From Tidjanibacter sp. (GTDB lineage: Bacteria > Bacteroidota > Bacteroidia > Bacteroidales > Rikenellaceae): 64,000 bases of DNA. Positions within the stretch are counted from its first letter, which is position 1, and every line of letters starts with the position of its first letter. Positions 53,297-62,698 of the stretch are shown piece after piece. The DNA lies in NCBI GenBank assembly GCA_017396085.1, contig JAFQNC010000020.1, forward strand, positions 1 to 64,000, read 5' to 3'. A program made the position numbers and the translations under genes. Below the pieces are notes generated by a model. The model made no database searches and had not been told where the DNA came from. It worked only from the letters and a program-made list of their open reading frames with translations.

Positions 53297-54742
53297 ATGG
53301 CCGAACAGGATAAAATACTATCAGACATTACCGCCAAGGAGTATGAGTATGGGTTCGTTACGGACATCGAAACCCACACTCTGCCCAAGGGCCTGAGTGA
53401 GGATGTGGTGCGCCAAATTTCCGCACTCAAAGGGGAGCCGGAGTGGATGCTTGAGTATAGGCTCAAAGCCTACCGCAAGTGGCTCACTATGGAACTCCCA
53501 CAGTGGGCGCACCTCAATATTCCCCCGATTGATTTCCAAGACATCATCTACTTTGCCGCACCCAAGAAGCAACCCGACAAGAAGTCGATGGACGAGGTGG
53601 ACCCCAAGTTGAGGGAAACTTTTGACAAACTCGGTATTCCGCTGGAGGAGCAGATGGCTCTGGCGGGTGTGGCTGTGGATGCAGTGATGGACTCGGTGTC
53701 GGTAAAGACCACCTTCCGCGAGACCCTCGCCGAGAAGGGTATCATCTTCTGCTCGATGAGCGAGGCCATCAGGGAGTACCCCGACTTGGTGCGTAAGTAC
53801 CTCGGCAGTGTGGTACCCTACACCGACAACTTCTACTCGGCCCTCAATGCGGCCGTCTTTTCCGATGGCTCCTTCTGCTACATCCCCAAGGGTGTTCGTT
53901 GCCCGATGGAACTCTCCACCTACTTTCGCATCAATGCCGCCGGCACAGGCCAGTTTGAGCGCACGCTCATTGTGGCTGACGAGGGGGCCTATGTGAGCTA
54001 CTTGGAGGGTTGCACTGCACCGATGAGAGACGAGAACCAACTCCACGCCGCAGTGGTGGAGATTGTGGTGGAGAAGGATGCCGAGGTGAAGTACTCCACG
54101 GTGCAGAACTGGTACCCGGGCGATAAGGATGGCAAGGGTGGTGTCTACAACTTCGTAACCAAGAGGGGCATTTGTCGTGGCGACAATGCAAGACTCTCGT
54201 GGACACAGGTGGAGACAGGCTCGGCCATCACGTGGAAATACCCCAGCTGTGTGCTGCTGGGCGACAACTCCGTGGGTGAGTTCTACTCGGTGGCGCTCAC
54301 CAACAACTACCAGCAGGCCGACACGGGCACCAAGATGATACACCTCGGGCGCAACACCCGCAGCCGCATCGTGTCGAAGGGCATCTCGGCGGGCCGCAGT
54401 CAGAACAGCTACCGTGGCTTGGTGAAGGTGGCGGCAGGAGCCGAGGGTGCGAGGAACTTCTCGCAGTGCGACTCGCTGCTGCTGGGCGACAAGTGTGGAG
54501 CCCACACCTTCCCCTACATCGACTGCCACAACACCTCGGCGGTGGTGGAGCATGAGGCCACAACGAGCAAGATTTCCGATGACCAACTCTTCTACTGCAA
54601 CCAGAGGGGCATTGGCACGGAGGAGGCTGTGGGCCTCATTGTGAATGGCTACGCCAAGGAGGTGCTTGCGAAGTTGCCGATGGAGTTTGCGGTGGAGGCG
54701 CAGAAGTTGTTGGCCATATCGCTTGAAGGCTCGGTGGGCTGA
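53297..54742 (+). CDS. sufB: Fe-S cluster assembly scaffold SufB
   Basis: 481 residues. Scaffold subunit of the SufBCD complex on which Fe-S clusters are built. Family motifs: YYAAPKKQ-type (here YFAAPKKQ), [41 protein letters not shown] (about 175-215, seen in parts), the [24 protein letters not shown] beta-helix region and the late [20 protein letters not shown]. First gene of sufBCDS. It contains the only CATG in the window (54551-54554). Confidence 0.97.
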   Translation: MAEQDKILSDITAKEYEYGFVTDIETHTLPKGLSEDVVRQISALKGEPEWMLEYRLKAYRKWLTMELPQWAHLNIPPIDFQDIIYFAAPKKQPDKKSMDEVDPKLRETFDKLGIPLEEQMALAGVAVDAVMDSVSVKTTFRETLAEKGIIFCSMSEAIREYPDLVRKYLGSVVPYTDNFYSALNAAVFSDGSFCYIPKGVRCPMELSTYFRINAAGTGQFERTLIVADEGAYVSYLEGCTAPMRDENQLHAAVVEIVVEKDAEVKYSTVQNWYPGDKDGKGGVYNFVTKRGICRGDNARLSWTQVETGSAITWKYPSCVLLGDNSVGEFYSVALTNNYQQADTGTKMIHLGRNTRSRIVSKGISAGRSQNSYRGLVKVAAGAEGARNFSQCDSLLLGDKCGAHTFPYIDCHNTSAVVEHEATTSKISDDQLFYCNQRGIGTEEAVGLIVNGYAKEVLAKLPMEFAVEAQKLLAISLEGSVG

Positions 54743-54754
54743 TTCTTGTTTGAA

Positions 54755-54862
54755 AGGGCAGAAAGGGCAGAAAGGGCAGAAAGAGAAATTGATTTACTAA
54801 TTAGGAAAACTACGTTGGACGGTTGACGGTTGACGGTTGACGGTCGACAAAGAGAAAGAGAT
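54755..54862. repeat. nonamer and heptamer units between sufB and sufC
   Basis: AAAGGGCAG four times (54755-54790) and GGTTGAC heptamers (about 54822-54849). Confidence 0.8.
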
Positions 54863-55618
54863 ATGCTGAAAGTTAAGAATTTACACGCTACGGTCGATGG
54901 CAAAGAGATTTTGCGAGGCATCGACTTTGAGGTCAAAGCGGGCGAGGTACACGCCATTATGGGCCCCAACGGCTCGGGGAAGAGTACCTTTGCCTCGGTG
55001 TTGGCTGGCAATGAGAAGTTTACCGTAACGGAGGGTACGGTGGAGTATGGGGGCGAGGACCTGCTGGAGTTGAGCATTGAGGAGAGGGCCCGCAAGGGTC
55101 TGTTCCTCGGCTTCCAGTACCCCGTGGAGATTCCGGGTGTGAGTATGGCCAACTTTATGAAACTCGCTGTGGCCGAGCGCAGGAAGGCACAGGGCTTGGA
55201 GCCCCTCACTGCGGGCGGTATGCTCAAGTATATGAGGGAGAAGGCCGCTGTGGTTGAACTTGACGCCAAGCTGATGAGCCGTGCGGTGAACGAGGGATTC
55301 TCGGGTGGCGAGAAGAAAAAGAACGAGATTTTCCAGATGGCGATGTTGGAGCCCAAACTGGCAGTGCTTGACGAGACCGATAGTGGCCTTGACATTGACG
55401 CACTGCGCATTGTGGCCACGGGTGTGAACCGCCTGCGCTCGGAGCAGAACGCCACGGTGCTCATCACCCACTATCAGCGACTGCTCGACTACATCCAGCC
55501 CGACTTTGTGCACGTGCTCTATAAGGGCCGCATCATCTACTCGGGCGACAAGTCGCTTGCGCTCAAACTCGAAAAGGAGGGCTACGATTGGCTCATTGCA
55601 GACTACAAAGAAGATTGA
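54863..55618 (+). CDS. sufC: SufC, ATPase of the SufBCD complex
   Basis: 251 residues. ABC-type ATPase. Walker A GPNGSGKST (about 34-42), Q-loop region GFQYPVEIPGVSM, signature FSGGEKKKNEIFQ, Walker B KLAVLDETDSGLDIDAL and the switch His in VLITHYQRLL are all intact. Length is standard. ATG at 54863 matches the family N-terminus (MLKVKNLHA); the frame is open to 54830 through the heptamers. sufD starts 2 bp after its stop. Confidence 0.97.
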   Translation: MLKVKNLHATVDGKEILRGIDFEVKAGEVHAIMGPNGSGKSTFASVLAGNEKFTVTEGTVEYGGEDLLELSIEERARKGLFLGFQYPVEIPGVSMANFMKLAVAERRKAQGLEPLTAGGMLKYMREKAAVVELDAKLMSRAVNEGFSGGEKKKNEIFQMAMLEPKLAVLDETDSGLDIDALRIVATGVNRLRSEQNATVLITHYQRLLDYIQPDFVHVLYKGRIIYSGDKSLALKLEKEGYDWLIADYKED

Positions 55619-55620
55619 CA

Positions 55621-56310
55621 ATGGCAACAACAAACGAGATAAAACTATTTGGCAACGAGTGTGGCTGTTGCGGTGGCGACTTTGAGGTTGTGGCTGGCGA
55701 GCCGCTCACACTCTACCAACTTTGCGGTGCGGGCTCCCACGCCACCACCCTGCGCATTGGCGAGGGTGGCAAGGCCAAGGTGGTCTTTGCGGCCCTTGAG
55801 GGTGGCGACACCTCCTACACCTTCCGTGTGGAACTCAATGGTGCGGGTGCCGAGTTGGAACTCTATGGTCTTTTTGTGGCCACGGAGGGCGATAGGTGCA
55901 GGGTTAAGACCGAGGTTAGGCACAACGTGCCCGACTGCGTGAGCAATCAGGTGGTCAAGGGCGTGGCCGATGGCGATGGCTATGGGCTCTTTGACGGACT
56001 GGTCTATGTGGCTCCCGATGCGCAGCACACCGAGGCCTACCAGCAGAGCCGTAACGTGCTCCTCGCACCCACGGCACACATCCAAACCCAACCGCAACTG
56101 GAGATTTACGCCGATGACGTGCGCTGCTCCCACGGTGCCACGGTGGGGCAGATGAACGAGGAGGAGGTATACTATATGCGCCAGAGGGGCCTCACGAAGG
56201 AGGCGGCCCAGAGGTTGCAATTGGAGGGCTTCTTGCAGGAGGTGCTCGGCAAGATTGATGACGAGCCCACAAGGGAGAAGTTTACCGCCAAACTGCTGGC
56301 AAAGATTTGA
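55621..56310 (+). CDS. sufD: Short SufD-like Fe-S assembly protein
   Basis: 229 residues, about half the usual SufD length (about 420-450). The beta-helix and C-terminal helical domain typical of SufD are present (RHNVPDCVSNQVVKGV, TAHIQTQPQLEIYADDVRCSHGATVGQMNEEEVYYMRQRGL), including the conserved C-S-H-G-A motif, whose His (about 172) is family-conserved. The N-terminal domain is missing; only 2 bp separate it from sufC, so the missing part is not upstream. Likely still pairs with SufB, but this is inferred. Confidence 0.9.
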   Translation: MATTNEIKLFGNECGCCGGDFEVVAGEPLTLYQLCGAGSHATTLRIGEGGKAKVVFAALEGGDTSYTFRVELNGAGAELELYGLFVATEGDRCRVKTEVRHNVPDCVSNQVVKGVADGDGYGLFDGLVYVAPDAQHTEAYQQSRNVLLAPTAHIQTQPQLEIYADDVRCSHGATVGQMNEEEVYYMRQRGLTKEAAQRLQLEGFLQEVLGKIDDEPTREKFTAKLLAKI

Positions 56311-56318
56311 ACAGAACT

Positions 56319-57536
56319 ATGTTTGATGCAAAACACATACGAAGCGAGTTTCCGCTACTGGGCAGGGAGGTCTACGGCAAGCCGCTGGTCTATCTCGACA
56401 ATGCCGCCACAGCGCAGAAACCACAGGTGGTGATTGACACCATCGCAAGGCTCTACCGCGAGGAGAACGCCAACATTCACCGTGGCGTACACCTCCTCTC
56501 GGAGCGTTGCACCGAACTCTATGAGAACGCACGCAGGGTGGTGGCCGAGGCTCTCGGTACGAGCGACACCGGCGAGGTGGTCTTCACGGCGGGTGCCACG
56601 GCGAGTATCAACACCGTAGCGTGGGCGTGGGGCGAGAAGTTCGTGGCCGAGGGCGACAACGTGGTCGTGAGCGAGATGGAGCACCACTCCAACATTGTGC
56701 CTTGGCAGATGCTTTGTGAGCGCAAGGGTGCCGAGTTGAGGGTACTACCCTTTGACGATGAGGGCAACTTGCGTGTGGAGATGCTGGATTCGCTGCTGGA
56801 TGGGCACACCCGTATGGTGGCCATCACACAGGCGAGCAACACCCTTGGCACCATACCCGACCTTAGGCCCATTGTGGAGAGGGCCCACGCTGTGGGTGCG
56901 CTGGTGCTGATTGACGGCTGTCAGGGCTTTGTCCACTCGGAGGTGAACGTGAAGGAGTTGGGGTGTGATTTCTACGCCTTTTCGAGCCACAAACTCTATG
57001 GGCCCAACGGAGTGGGAGTGCTCTATGGTCGCAGGGAGTTGCTGGAGGCTATGCCCCCATTTTTGGGCGGTGGCGATATGGTGAAGAAGGTTACCTTTGA
57101 GCGCACCACCTATGCCGACATACCGCTGAAATTTGAGGCGGGCACGGCCAACTACATTGACGCCATAGGCTTGGCCGAGGCCATCAAATTCCTGCGCGGA
57201 CTTGACCGAGAGGGCGTTATGGCCCACGAGAGGGCTCTGCTGGAGTATGCCACCGAGGAGCTATGCAAGATTGAGGGCCTGCGCATCTACGGCTCGGCTG
57301 CGACAAAGTGTAGCATTGTGAGTTTCAACGTGGAGGGGGTACACAACTTCGACCTCGGTGCGGTGCTCGACCGCAGTGGTGTGGCCATCCGCACGGGAGC
57401 CCACTGTGCCGACCCAGTGATGGCCCACTATGGGGTGCCGGGTATGGCGAGGGCCTCGTTTGCGCTCTACAACACGGCCGAGGAGGTGGACGCACTTGTG
57501 GCCGGTGTGCGCAAAGCAGTGAGAATGTTAAAGTAG
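56319..57536 (+). CDS. sufS: Cysteine desulfurase SufS
   Basis: 405 residues, PLP enzyme that extracts sulphur from cysteine for the SufBCD complex. PLP-Lys225 in FSSHKLYGP and the catalytic Cys363 in RTGAHCADP are present, with EMEHHSNIVPWQ and GGGDMV motifs. IDGCQ replaces the common IDGAQ. A TTG at 56307 is in frame, but ATG 56319 (MFDAKHIR) fits the family. Last suf gene; tmk follows 14 bp later. No sufE is nearby. Confidence 0.96.
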   Translation: MFDAKHIRSEFPLLGREVYGKPLVYLDNAATAQKPQVVIDTIARLYREENANIHRGVHLLSERCTELYENARRVVAEALGTSDTGEVVFTAGATASINTVAWAWGEKFVAEGDNVVVSEMEHHSNIVPWQMLCERKGAELRVLPFDDEGNLRVEMLDSLLDGHTRMVAITQASNTLGTIPDLRPIVERAHAVGALVLIDGCQGFVHSEVNVKELGCDFYAFSSHKLYGPNGVGVLYGRRELLEAMPPFLGGGDMVKKVTFERTTYADIPLKFEAGTANYIDAIGLAEAIKFLRGLDREGVMAHERALLEYATEELCKIEGLRIYGSAATKCSIVSFNVEGVHNFDLGAVLDRSGVAIRTGAHCADPVMAHYGVPGMARASFALYNTAEEVDALVAGVRKAVRMLK

Positions 57537-57550
57537 AAAAAAGAAAAAAT

Positions 57551-58234
57551 ATGTTTATAGTGCTTGAGGGCTTGGATGGGGCCGGAAAATCCACCCAGAT
57601 AAAGTTGCTCCGACAGATGGTGGAGCAGGCAGGATGGGAGTGTGAGTACTTGCACTTCCCGAGGTTTGATGCTCCGGTGTATGGCGACCTGATTGCACGC
57701 TTCCTGCGTGGCGAGTTCGGCTCGGTGGAGCAGGTAAACCCCTACCTTGTGGCTCTGCTCTATGCGGGCGACAGGGCCGATGCGGCCTCGCTTATCAATG
57801 GATGGATGGCCGAGGGCAAGTGTGTCATCTGCGACCGCTACGTCTACTCCAACATCGGCTACCAATGTGCCAAGGTGGGCGACAAGCAGAAGAGGGCCGA
57901 ACTGATGGAGTGGATTTTGCGCACCGAGTTTGAGGAGTTCGCCATTCCTTGCCCAACGCTGTCGCTATTCCTTGATGTTCCCTTTGCGTTCACGGAGGCC
58001 AAACTCACGGCTACACGTGAGGGTGCCGATAGGGACTACCTCGGTGGGGCACAGGACATCCACGAACAGTCGCTCGACCTGCAACGCAGGGTGAGGGAGG
58101 TCTACTTGGAGGCTGCACAAAGGGATGAAAACTTCGGCGTGGTGGATTGCTCCTCGGCCGAGGGAGGTATGGCTTCGCCCGAGGTGATTTTCGAGCGAGT
58201 GAGCAGGCTTGTGAGGCCACTGCTGAAAAAATAG
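57551..58234 (+). CDS. tmk: Thymidylate kinase
   Basis: 227 residues, phosphorylating dTMP to dTDP. P-loop GLDGAGKST (7-15), LID/DR(Y/H) motif CDRYVYSNIGYQ and the TATREGADRDYL region match the family, slightly longer than the usual 205-215. It is not known as a Suf partner, and the operon link (14 bp after sufS) is probably only local. Confidence 0.93.
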   Translation: MFIVLEGLDGAGKSTQIKLLRQMVEQAGWECEYLHFPRFDAPVYGDLIARFLRGEFGSVEQVNPYLVALLYAGDRADAASLINGWMAEGKCVICDRYVYSNIGYQCAKVGDKQKRAELMEWILRTEFEEFAIPCPTLSLFLDVPFAFTEAKLTATREGADRDYLGGAQDIHEQSLDLQRRVREVYLEAAQRDENFGVVDCSSAEGGMASPEVIFERVSRLVRPLLKK

Positions 58235-58251
58235 AAAAATAGACGTACACT

Positions 58252-59406
58252 ATGAGAGGGAACGCACAATCGGAACACTTTGCACGAAGGGACAACAACT
58301 CCTGCGCTCTGCTCCACACGGTGGCCGTGGTGTTGCGTGTGGCTGTGGGCGTGGTGTTTGTTTTTTCGGGCGTGGTGAAGGGTGTGGACCCTTATGGTAC
58401 GGTGCTGAAGATTGGCGAGTATCTCCACGCCTTGGGCATTGAGTGGCTTGGACCGCTGGCGGGGGCTATGAGTGTGGCCCTTGTGTCGGTGGAGGTGGCT
58501 CTGGGTGTGGCCCTTGTGGTGGGTGCGTGGCCGAGAGTGGTGGGGGGCGTGGTTGTTGCCTTCAACCTCTTCTACACGGTGCTCACGCTGTGGTTGGCGG
58601 TGGCCAACCCCATCAGCGACTGCGGCTGCTTTGGCGATGCCGTGGTGCTGACCAACTGGCAGACCTTCTGGAAAAATGTGGCCCTACTGACAGCCTCGAC
58701 TGTGGCGTGGGCTGTAGTGCGCAACGACAGGGGTAAGCGGTGGAGCGGAGTGGTGAGCGTGGTGGCTCTGGTGGCCACAGCCGCCTTTGCGCTCTATGGG
58801 TTGCTGTGGCTCCCCGTGGTGGAGAAATTCCCCTTTGGCGAGGGAGTCGATTTGAGGGCTCTTGTGTTGGGCGAGCAGCAGGTGCAGACGAGCGAAGAGG
58901 ATAGCCGCGTGGTGTGCCGCAATGTGGCCACGGGCGAGGTGGAACACTTTGATGTGAATGACCCCACGTGGTGGGACGAGAGCGTGTGGGAGTTTGTGGC
59001 TATGGAGGGTGCCGAGGAAGGTGCCCACGACAATAGGGTGGCTGTTGAGGGGCGCGACTTTGTGCTCACCGATGGGCAGGGCGACCTCACGGCCGATGTG
59101 TTGGAGTTTGAGGGCACCACGAGGCTTGTGTGTGTCCAACTGGTGGAGCGAGCCACGGAGAGGGCTATGGAGCGTGTGGCCGAGCAGATTGAGCAGGGCC
59201 GAGTGGCTGGCGAGCGTGTGGTGGTTGTTACCGCCTCGGAGATTGAGTCGGCCACGAGTGCGCTGGCGCGTGCAGGAGTGGATGTTGTGAATGTGGAGGT
59301 GTGCAACCTCGACATCACCACCTTGCAGGTGCTTGTGCGAGCCCCGATGGGCGTGGTGCGCCTGCACGATGGAGTGATTGAGGCCAAGAGGAGAATCTGG
59401 AATTGA
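58252..59406 (+). CDS. DoxX/MauE-like membrane protein with C-terminal soluble domain
   Basis: 384 residues. Four or five N-terminal membrane helices (about 20-185) of the DoxX/MauE kind, with the NPISDCGCFGDA motif, whose two Cys are conserved in this family. Residues 200-384 form a soluble region predicted to face outside, with a thioredoxin-like layout but without a CxxC I can see. This arrangement is common in Bacteroidales and may serve disulfide or redox chemistry in the envelope. It lies 17 bp after tmk. Confidence 0.85.
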   Translation: MRGNAQSEHFARRDNNSCALLHTVAVVLRVAVGVVFVFSGVVKGVDPYGTVLKIGEYLHALGIEWLGPLAGAMSVALVSVEVALGVALVVGAWPRVVGGVVVAFNLFYTVLTLWLAVANPISDCGCFGDAVVLTNWQTFWKNVALLTASTVAWAVVRNDRGKRWSGVVSVVALVATAAFALYGLLWLPVVEKFPFGEGVDLRALVLGEQQVQTSEEDSRVVCRNVATGEVEHFDVNDPTWWDESVWEFVAMEGAEEGAHDNRVAVEGRDFVLTDGQGDLTADVLEFEGTTRLVCVQLVERATERAMERVAEQIEQGRVAGERVVVVTASEIESATSALARAGVDVVNVEVCNLDITTLQVLVRAPMGVVRLHDGVIEAKRRIWN

Positions 59407-59566
59407 GAATTAAACTCCTTAAAGCCCTTAAGGTCCTTAAAGCCATTAAGGAAAAGCCCCAGAGGTCCCAGCCGCCCCAGTGGTCCCAGCCGCCCTAAAT
59501 GATAAAAAGAAAAACGCTAATGGCTAACGGCCAACAGCCAACAGCCAATAAAAACATAGAGTAATT
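59407..59566. repeat. nonamer and heptamer arrays before the TPR gene
   Basis: CTTAAAGCC-type nonamers and then CCCAGAGGT, CCCAGCCGC, CCCAGTGGT, CCCAGCCGC units (about 59415-59495); heptamers GGCTAAC, GGCCAAC, AGCCAAC, AGCCAAT (about 59521-59549). No promoter recognised. Confidence 0.8.
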
Positions 59567-62500
59567 ATGAAGAGATTTTGTAGGATGGTGATGGCAGTGG
59601 GGGTGCTCCTTGCAGGGGTGTCCGCCACCGCTGTGGCACAGCCCACGGCAAGGAGTGTGGACACCTACACCCACAGGGCTGCCGAACTCTATCGCCAAGG
59701 ACACTATAAGGCCGCAATGCGTGAACTCCACAAGGCACGCAGGTCGGCTCTCAATGTGAGCACCCACAAGGCACTTGAAGTGGTTGAGGTGGAGTACTGG
59801 GAGGCTTTGTGCGAGGCCGCACTGGGCGGTGGCGACACACTGGCTCTGAGCCGCTTTGTGGCCACGCACCCCACCCACCCACACGCCAATGAGGCACTCT
59901 TTGCGCTCGGGCAGGAGTGTGTGGAGGCCGAGGATTGGCAGAGGGCGGTGGACTACCTCACCGAGGTGGATACCGACCGACTCTCGGCCGAGCAGATGGA
60001 GGAGTATTGTTTTGACCTTGGCCTCTCGTTCTACCGCTTGGGCGACAATGAGGAGGCTCGCGAGTGGCTTGGCAGGGTGGATGGTAAGCACCGCCGTGGT
60101 CCCCACGCACGCTACCTGTTGGGCTACATTGCCTACACCGAGGGCTACCTGCTTGACGCAAGGCTCCACTTCTCCGCACTGGCCGACAGCCGAGAATACA
60201 AACATCTGATTCCATACTACCTGCTCAACATCGAGCAGCGCATCGGCAACAACCGCTATGTGGTGGAGCAGGCCGAGGAGGTGCTGGAGGGACTTCAGGG
60301 CTCACGTAGGGCCGAGGTGGTGCGCATCGCTGCGCAGAGCCACTTCGCCTTGGAGCAGTGGGAACCTGCGGCAGCCTACATTGCTCGCTTGGCCGAGGAG
60401 GAGGGTGCCACCCTCACAAGGGAGGAGAACTACTTGGCGGGCTATGCTCTCTACTGCTGTGGGGAGTGGGAGAGGGCTGCGGCCTATCTGAGGTCCGCTT
60501 GCGGTGCCGATGATGCACTCACCCAAAATGCAGCCTACCATCTGGCCGATTGCTACCTCCACACGGGCGACAAAACCAAGGCTATGCAGGCCTTTTCGAT
60601 GGTCTATGGCGGTGTGGGCGATGAGCAGATGAGGGAAGACGCCCTCTACAACTACTGCAAACTGCTGGCCGAGCAGGGCGGTGGTAATTTCAACCAAGAG
60701 ATTCAGACACTGAGCCACTACCTCAAAGAGTACCCCAATTCACGACACAAAACCGAGATTGAGAGTTACCTCATCACCGCCTGCTACGATGCTGGCAACC
60801 TCAAAGAGGCCTATGCCACACTGCGTGAGTTTGAGGGCTCGGGTGGCCAAATCAGGGCCGCAATGCAGAAGGTGGCCTACTACTACGCTGTGGAGTGCTA
60901 CGCTATGGGCCGACTGGAAGAGGCGGAGGAGTATTGCAACCTTGCCCTTGACCTGAAGGACTACGATGAGGAGGTGGAGGCTCTGACCATCTACCGCCTC
61001 GGTGAGATTGACTATGTGCAGGGCAAATATGCCTCGGCAGCGGTTATGTTCGACCAATACATCAACCTCCGCAAGGAGCACCAGCCCGAATACATCTTTG
61101 CCTTCTACAACCTCGGCTACTCACGCTTCAATGCCGCCCGCTTTGAGGCCGCCTATGATGACTTTGCCGACTTTGTGGAGATGAGGCCTGCGGGCGACAA
61201 CTTCCACGCCGATGCACTCAACCGTATGGGCGACATCGAAACCGTGGCCAAAAACTACAAGCAGGCCGCAAGGCTCTACCGCCAATGTGCCGCAATGGGC
61301 ACCGAGGAGCAGTTCTATGCGGGCTACCGTGTGGCAATGGTTGAGGGCTTGGCCGGCAATGTGAACGAGAGGGTAAAGGCGTTGGAGGACATCGTGGACC
61401 TCGGCCGTGGCCCCTATGTGGTGCGCTCGGCCTACGAACTTGGCAATACGCTCCTCTCGGCAGGAGAGTATGGCAAGGCAGCCGAGAGGCTTGAGAAGTT
61501 TGTGGCTCGCTACCCCTCCTCCTCGCTCTACGTGGCCGCACTGAGCGACCTCGCCCTTGCCTACCGCAACCTCGGTGAGGACGACAAGGCGTTGGAGAAC
61601 TACAAGAAGGTGGTGGCACGCTCCAAAGGCACCGTGGCTGCCCACAACGCTTTGGGCGAAATTCAGAATATCTGCGTGGACCGCAACGAGGTGGACAAAT
61701 ACTTTGAGTATGCCGCCTCGGTGGGTATGTCGGGCGATATGGGCGATGTACAGAGGGACTCGCTGAGTTTTGTGGCCGCACAAAAAATCTACATCTCGGG
61801 CGACAAGGCTGCCGCATCGGCTGCCTTTGACACCTATCTGGCCGAAAACCCCGAGGGACTCTACTCCGCCGCTGCGCTCTACTATGCGGCCGACTGCTGT
61901 GTGTCTGCGGGCGACACTGCGGGGGCTATGGATTTGCTCGGCCGACTGACTGCAATGTACTACAACCCCTACACCCAGCGTGGATACGAGAAGATGGCCG
62001 CCGTGGCGGTGCAGGGTGCCGACCACGCCTCCGCAGCCGAGGCCTACAAGCAACTCGCAACCCTCTCCTCTTCTACCCCCGCCAAGCGTAGGGAGGCCCT
62101 TGGTGGCTACCTTGAAGCAGTGGTGGCAGGTGGGGTGGCCGAGCAGATTGTGGAGGCTGCCGATTGGGTGGTGGAGGCCGAGGAGGCCACCCCACAACTC
62201 GTGCGCAAGGCCGAGTTTGCCAAGGCCAAGGCTCTGATGGCACAGGGCAAGCGTAACCCCGCAGTGGCTCTGTTCAGCCGATTGAGCAGCGAGGTTACCT
62301 CGCCTGAGGGTGCCGAGAGTGCCTACATAATCATCGAGACGGCCTTCCAGTATGGTAGTTTCGAGAAGGCCGAAGAACTCGTCTATGAGTTTGCCGAGCG
62401 CAACACCCCACACGCCTATTGGCTCGCCAAGTCGTTCCTGCTCTTGGGCGATGTCTATGTGAGCCGTGGCGACCTCTTCCAAGCAAGGGCCACCTACCAG

Positions 62501-62593
62501 AGCATCGTGGACGGCTACTCGCCCACAGCCGAGGATGGCATTGTGGAGATTGCAAAGGAGCGCATTGCAGGGCTCAATGGCGAGGGCCAATAG
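59567..62593 (+). CDS. Large periplasmic TPR-repeat protein
   Basis: 1008 residues. Signal peptide (MKRFCRMVMAVGVLLAGVSATAVAQ) and then tetratricopeptide helices along most of the length, for example HRAAELYRQGHYKAAMREL, YCFDLGLSFYRLGDNEEAREWL, LADCYLHTGDKTKAMQAF, ALSDLALAYRNLGEDDKALENY. No catalytic motif. It acts as a scaffold, probably in the periplasm. Followed after 105 bp by a beta-barrel-like gene; that TPR-plus-barrel pairing is frequent in Bacteroidales and suggests an envelope complex. Confidence 0.88.
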   Translation: MKRFCRMVMAVGVLLAGVSATAVAQPTARSVDTYTHRAAELYRQGHYKAAMRELHKARRSALNVSTHKALEVVEVEYWEALCEAALGGGDTLALSRFVATHPTHPHANEALFALGQECVEAEDWQRAVDYLTEVDTDRLSAEQMEEYCFDLGLSFYRLGDNEEAREWLGRVDGKHRRGPHARYLLGYIAYTEGYLLDARLHFSALADSREYKHLIPYYLLNIEQRIGNNRYVVEQAEEVLEGLQGSRRAEVVRIAAQSHFALEQWEPAAAYIARLAEEEGATLTREENYLAGYALYCCGEWERAAAYLRSACGADDALTQNAAYHLADCYLHTGDKTKAMQAFSMVYGGVGDEQMREDALYNYCKLLAEQGGGNFNQEIQTLSHYLKEYPNSRHKTEIESYLITACYDAGNLKEAYATLREFEGSGGQIRAAMQKVAYYYAVECYAMGRLEEAEEYCNLALDLKDYDEEVEALTIYRLGEIDYVQGKYASAAVMFDQYINLRKEHQPEYIFAFYNLGYSRFNAARFEAAYDDFADFVEMRPAGDNFHADALNRMGDIETVAKNYKQAARLYRQCAAMGTEEQFYAGYRVAMVEGLAGNVNERVKALEDIVDLGRGPYVVRSAYELGNTLLSAGEYGKAAERLEKFVARYPSSSLYVAALSDLALAYRNLGEDDKALENYKKVVARSKGTVAAHNALGEIQNICVDRNEVDKYFEYAASVGMSGDMGDVQRDSLSFVAAQKIYISGDKAAASAAFDTYLAENPEGLYSAAALYYAADCCVSAGDTAGAMDLLGRLTAMYYNPYTQRGYEKMAAVAVQGADHASAAEAYKQLATLSSSTPAKRREALGGYLEAVVAGGVAEQIVEAADWVVEAEEATPQLVRKAEFAKAKALMAQGKRNPAVALFSRLSSEVTSPEGAESAYIIIETAFQYGSFEKAEELVYEFAERNTPHAYWLAKSFLLLGDVYVSRGDLFQARATYQSIVDGYSPTAEDGIVEIAKERIAGLNGEGQ

Positions 62594-62698
62594 AACGGGG
62601 CGGAGAGTATGGATGCCGGTAGCCAATACACAAACAACTGCTACCACACCAGCCCACACACCAACCACTAACATCAGCAGTGTTAAAAACAGAGAGAG

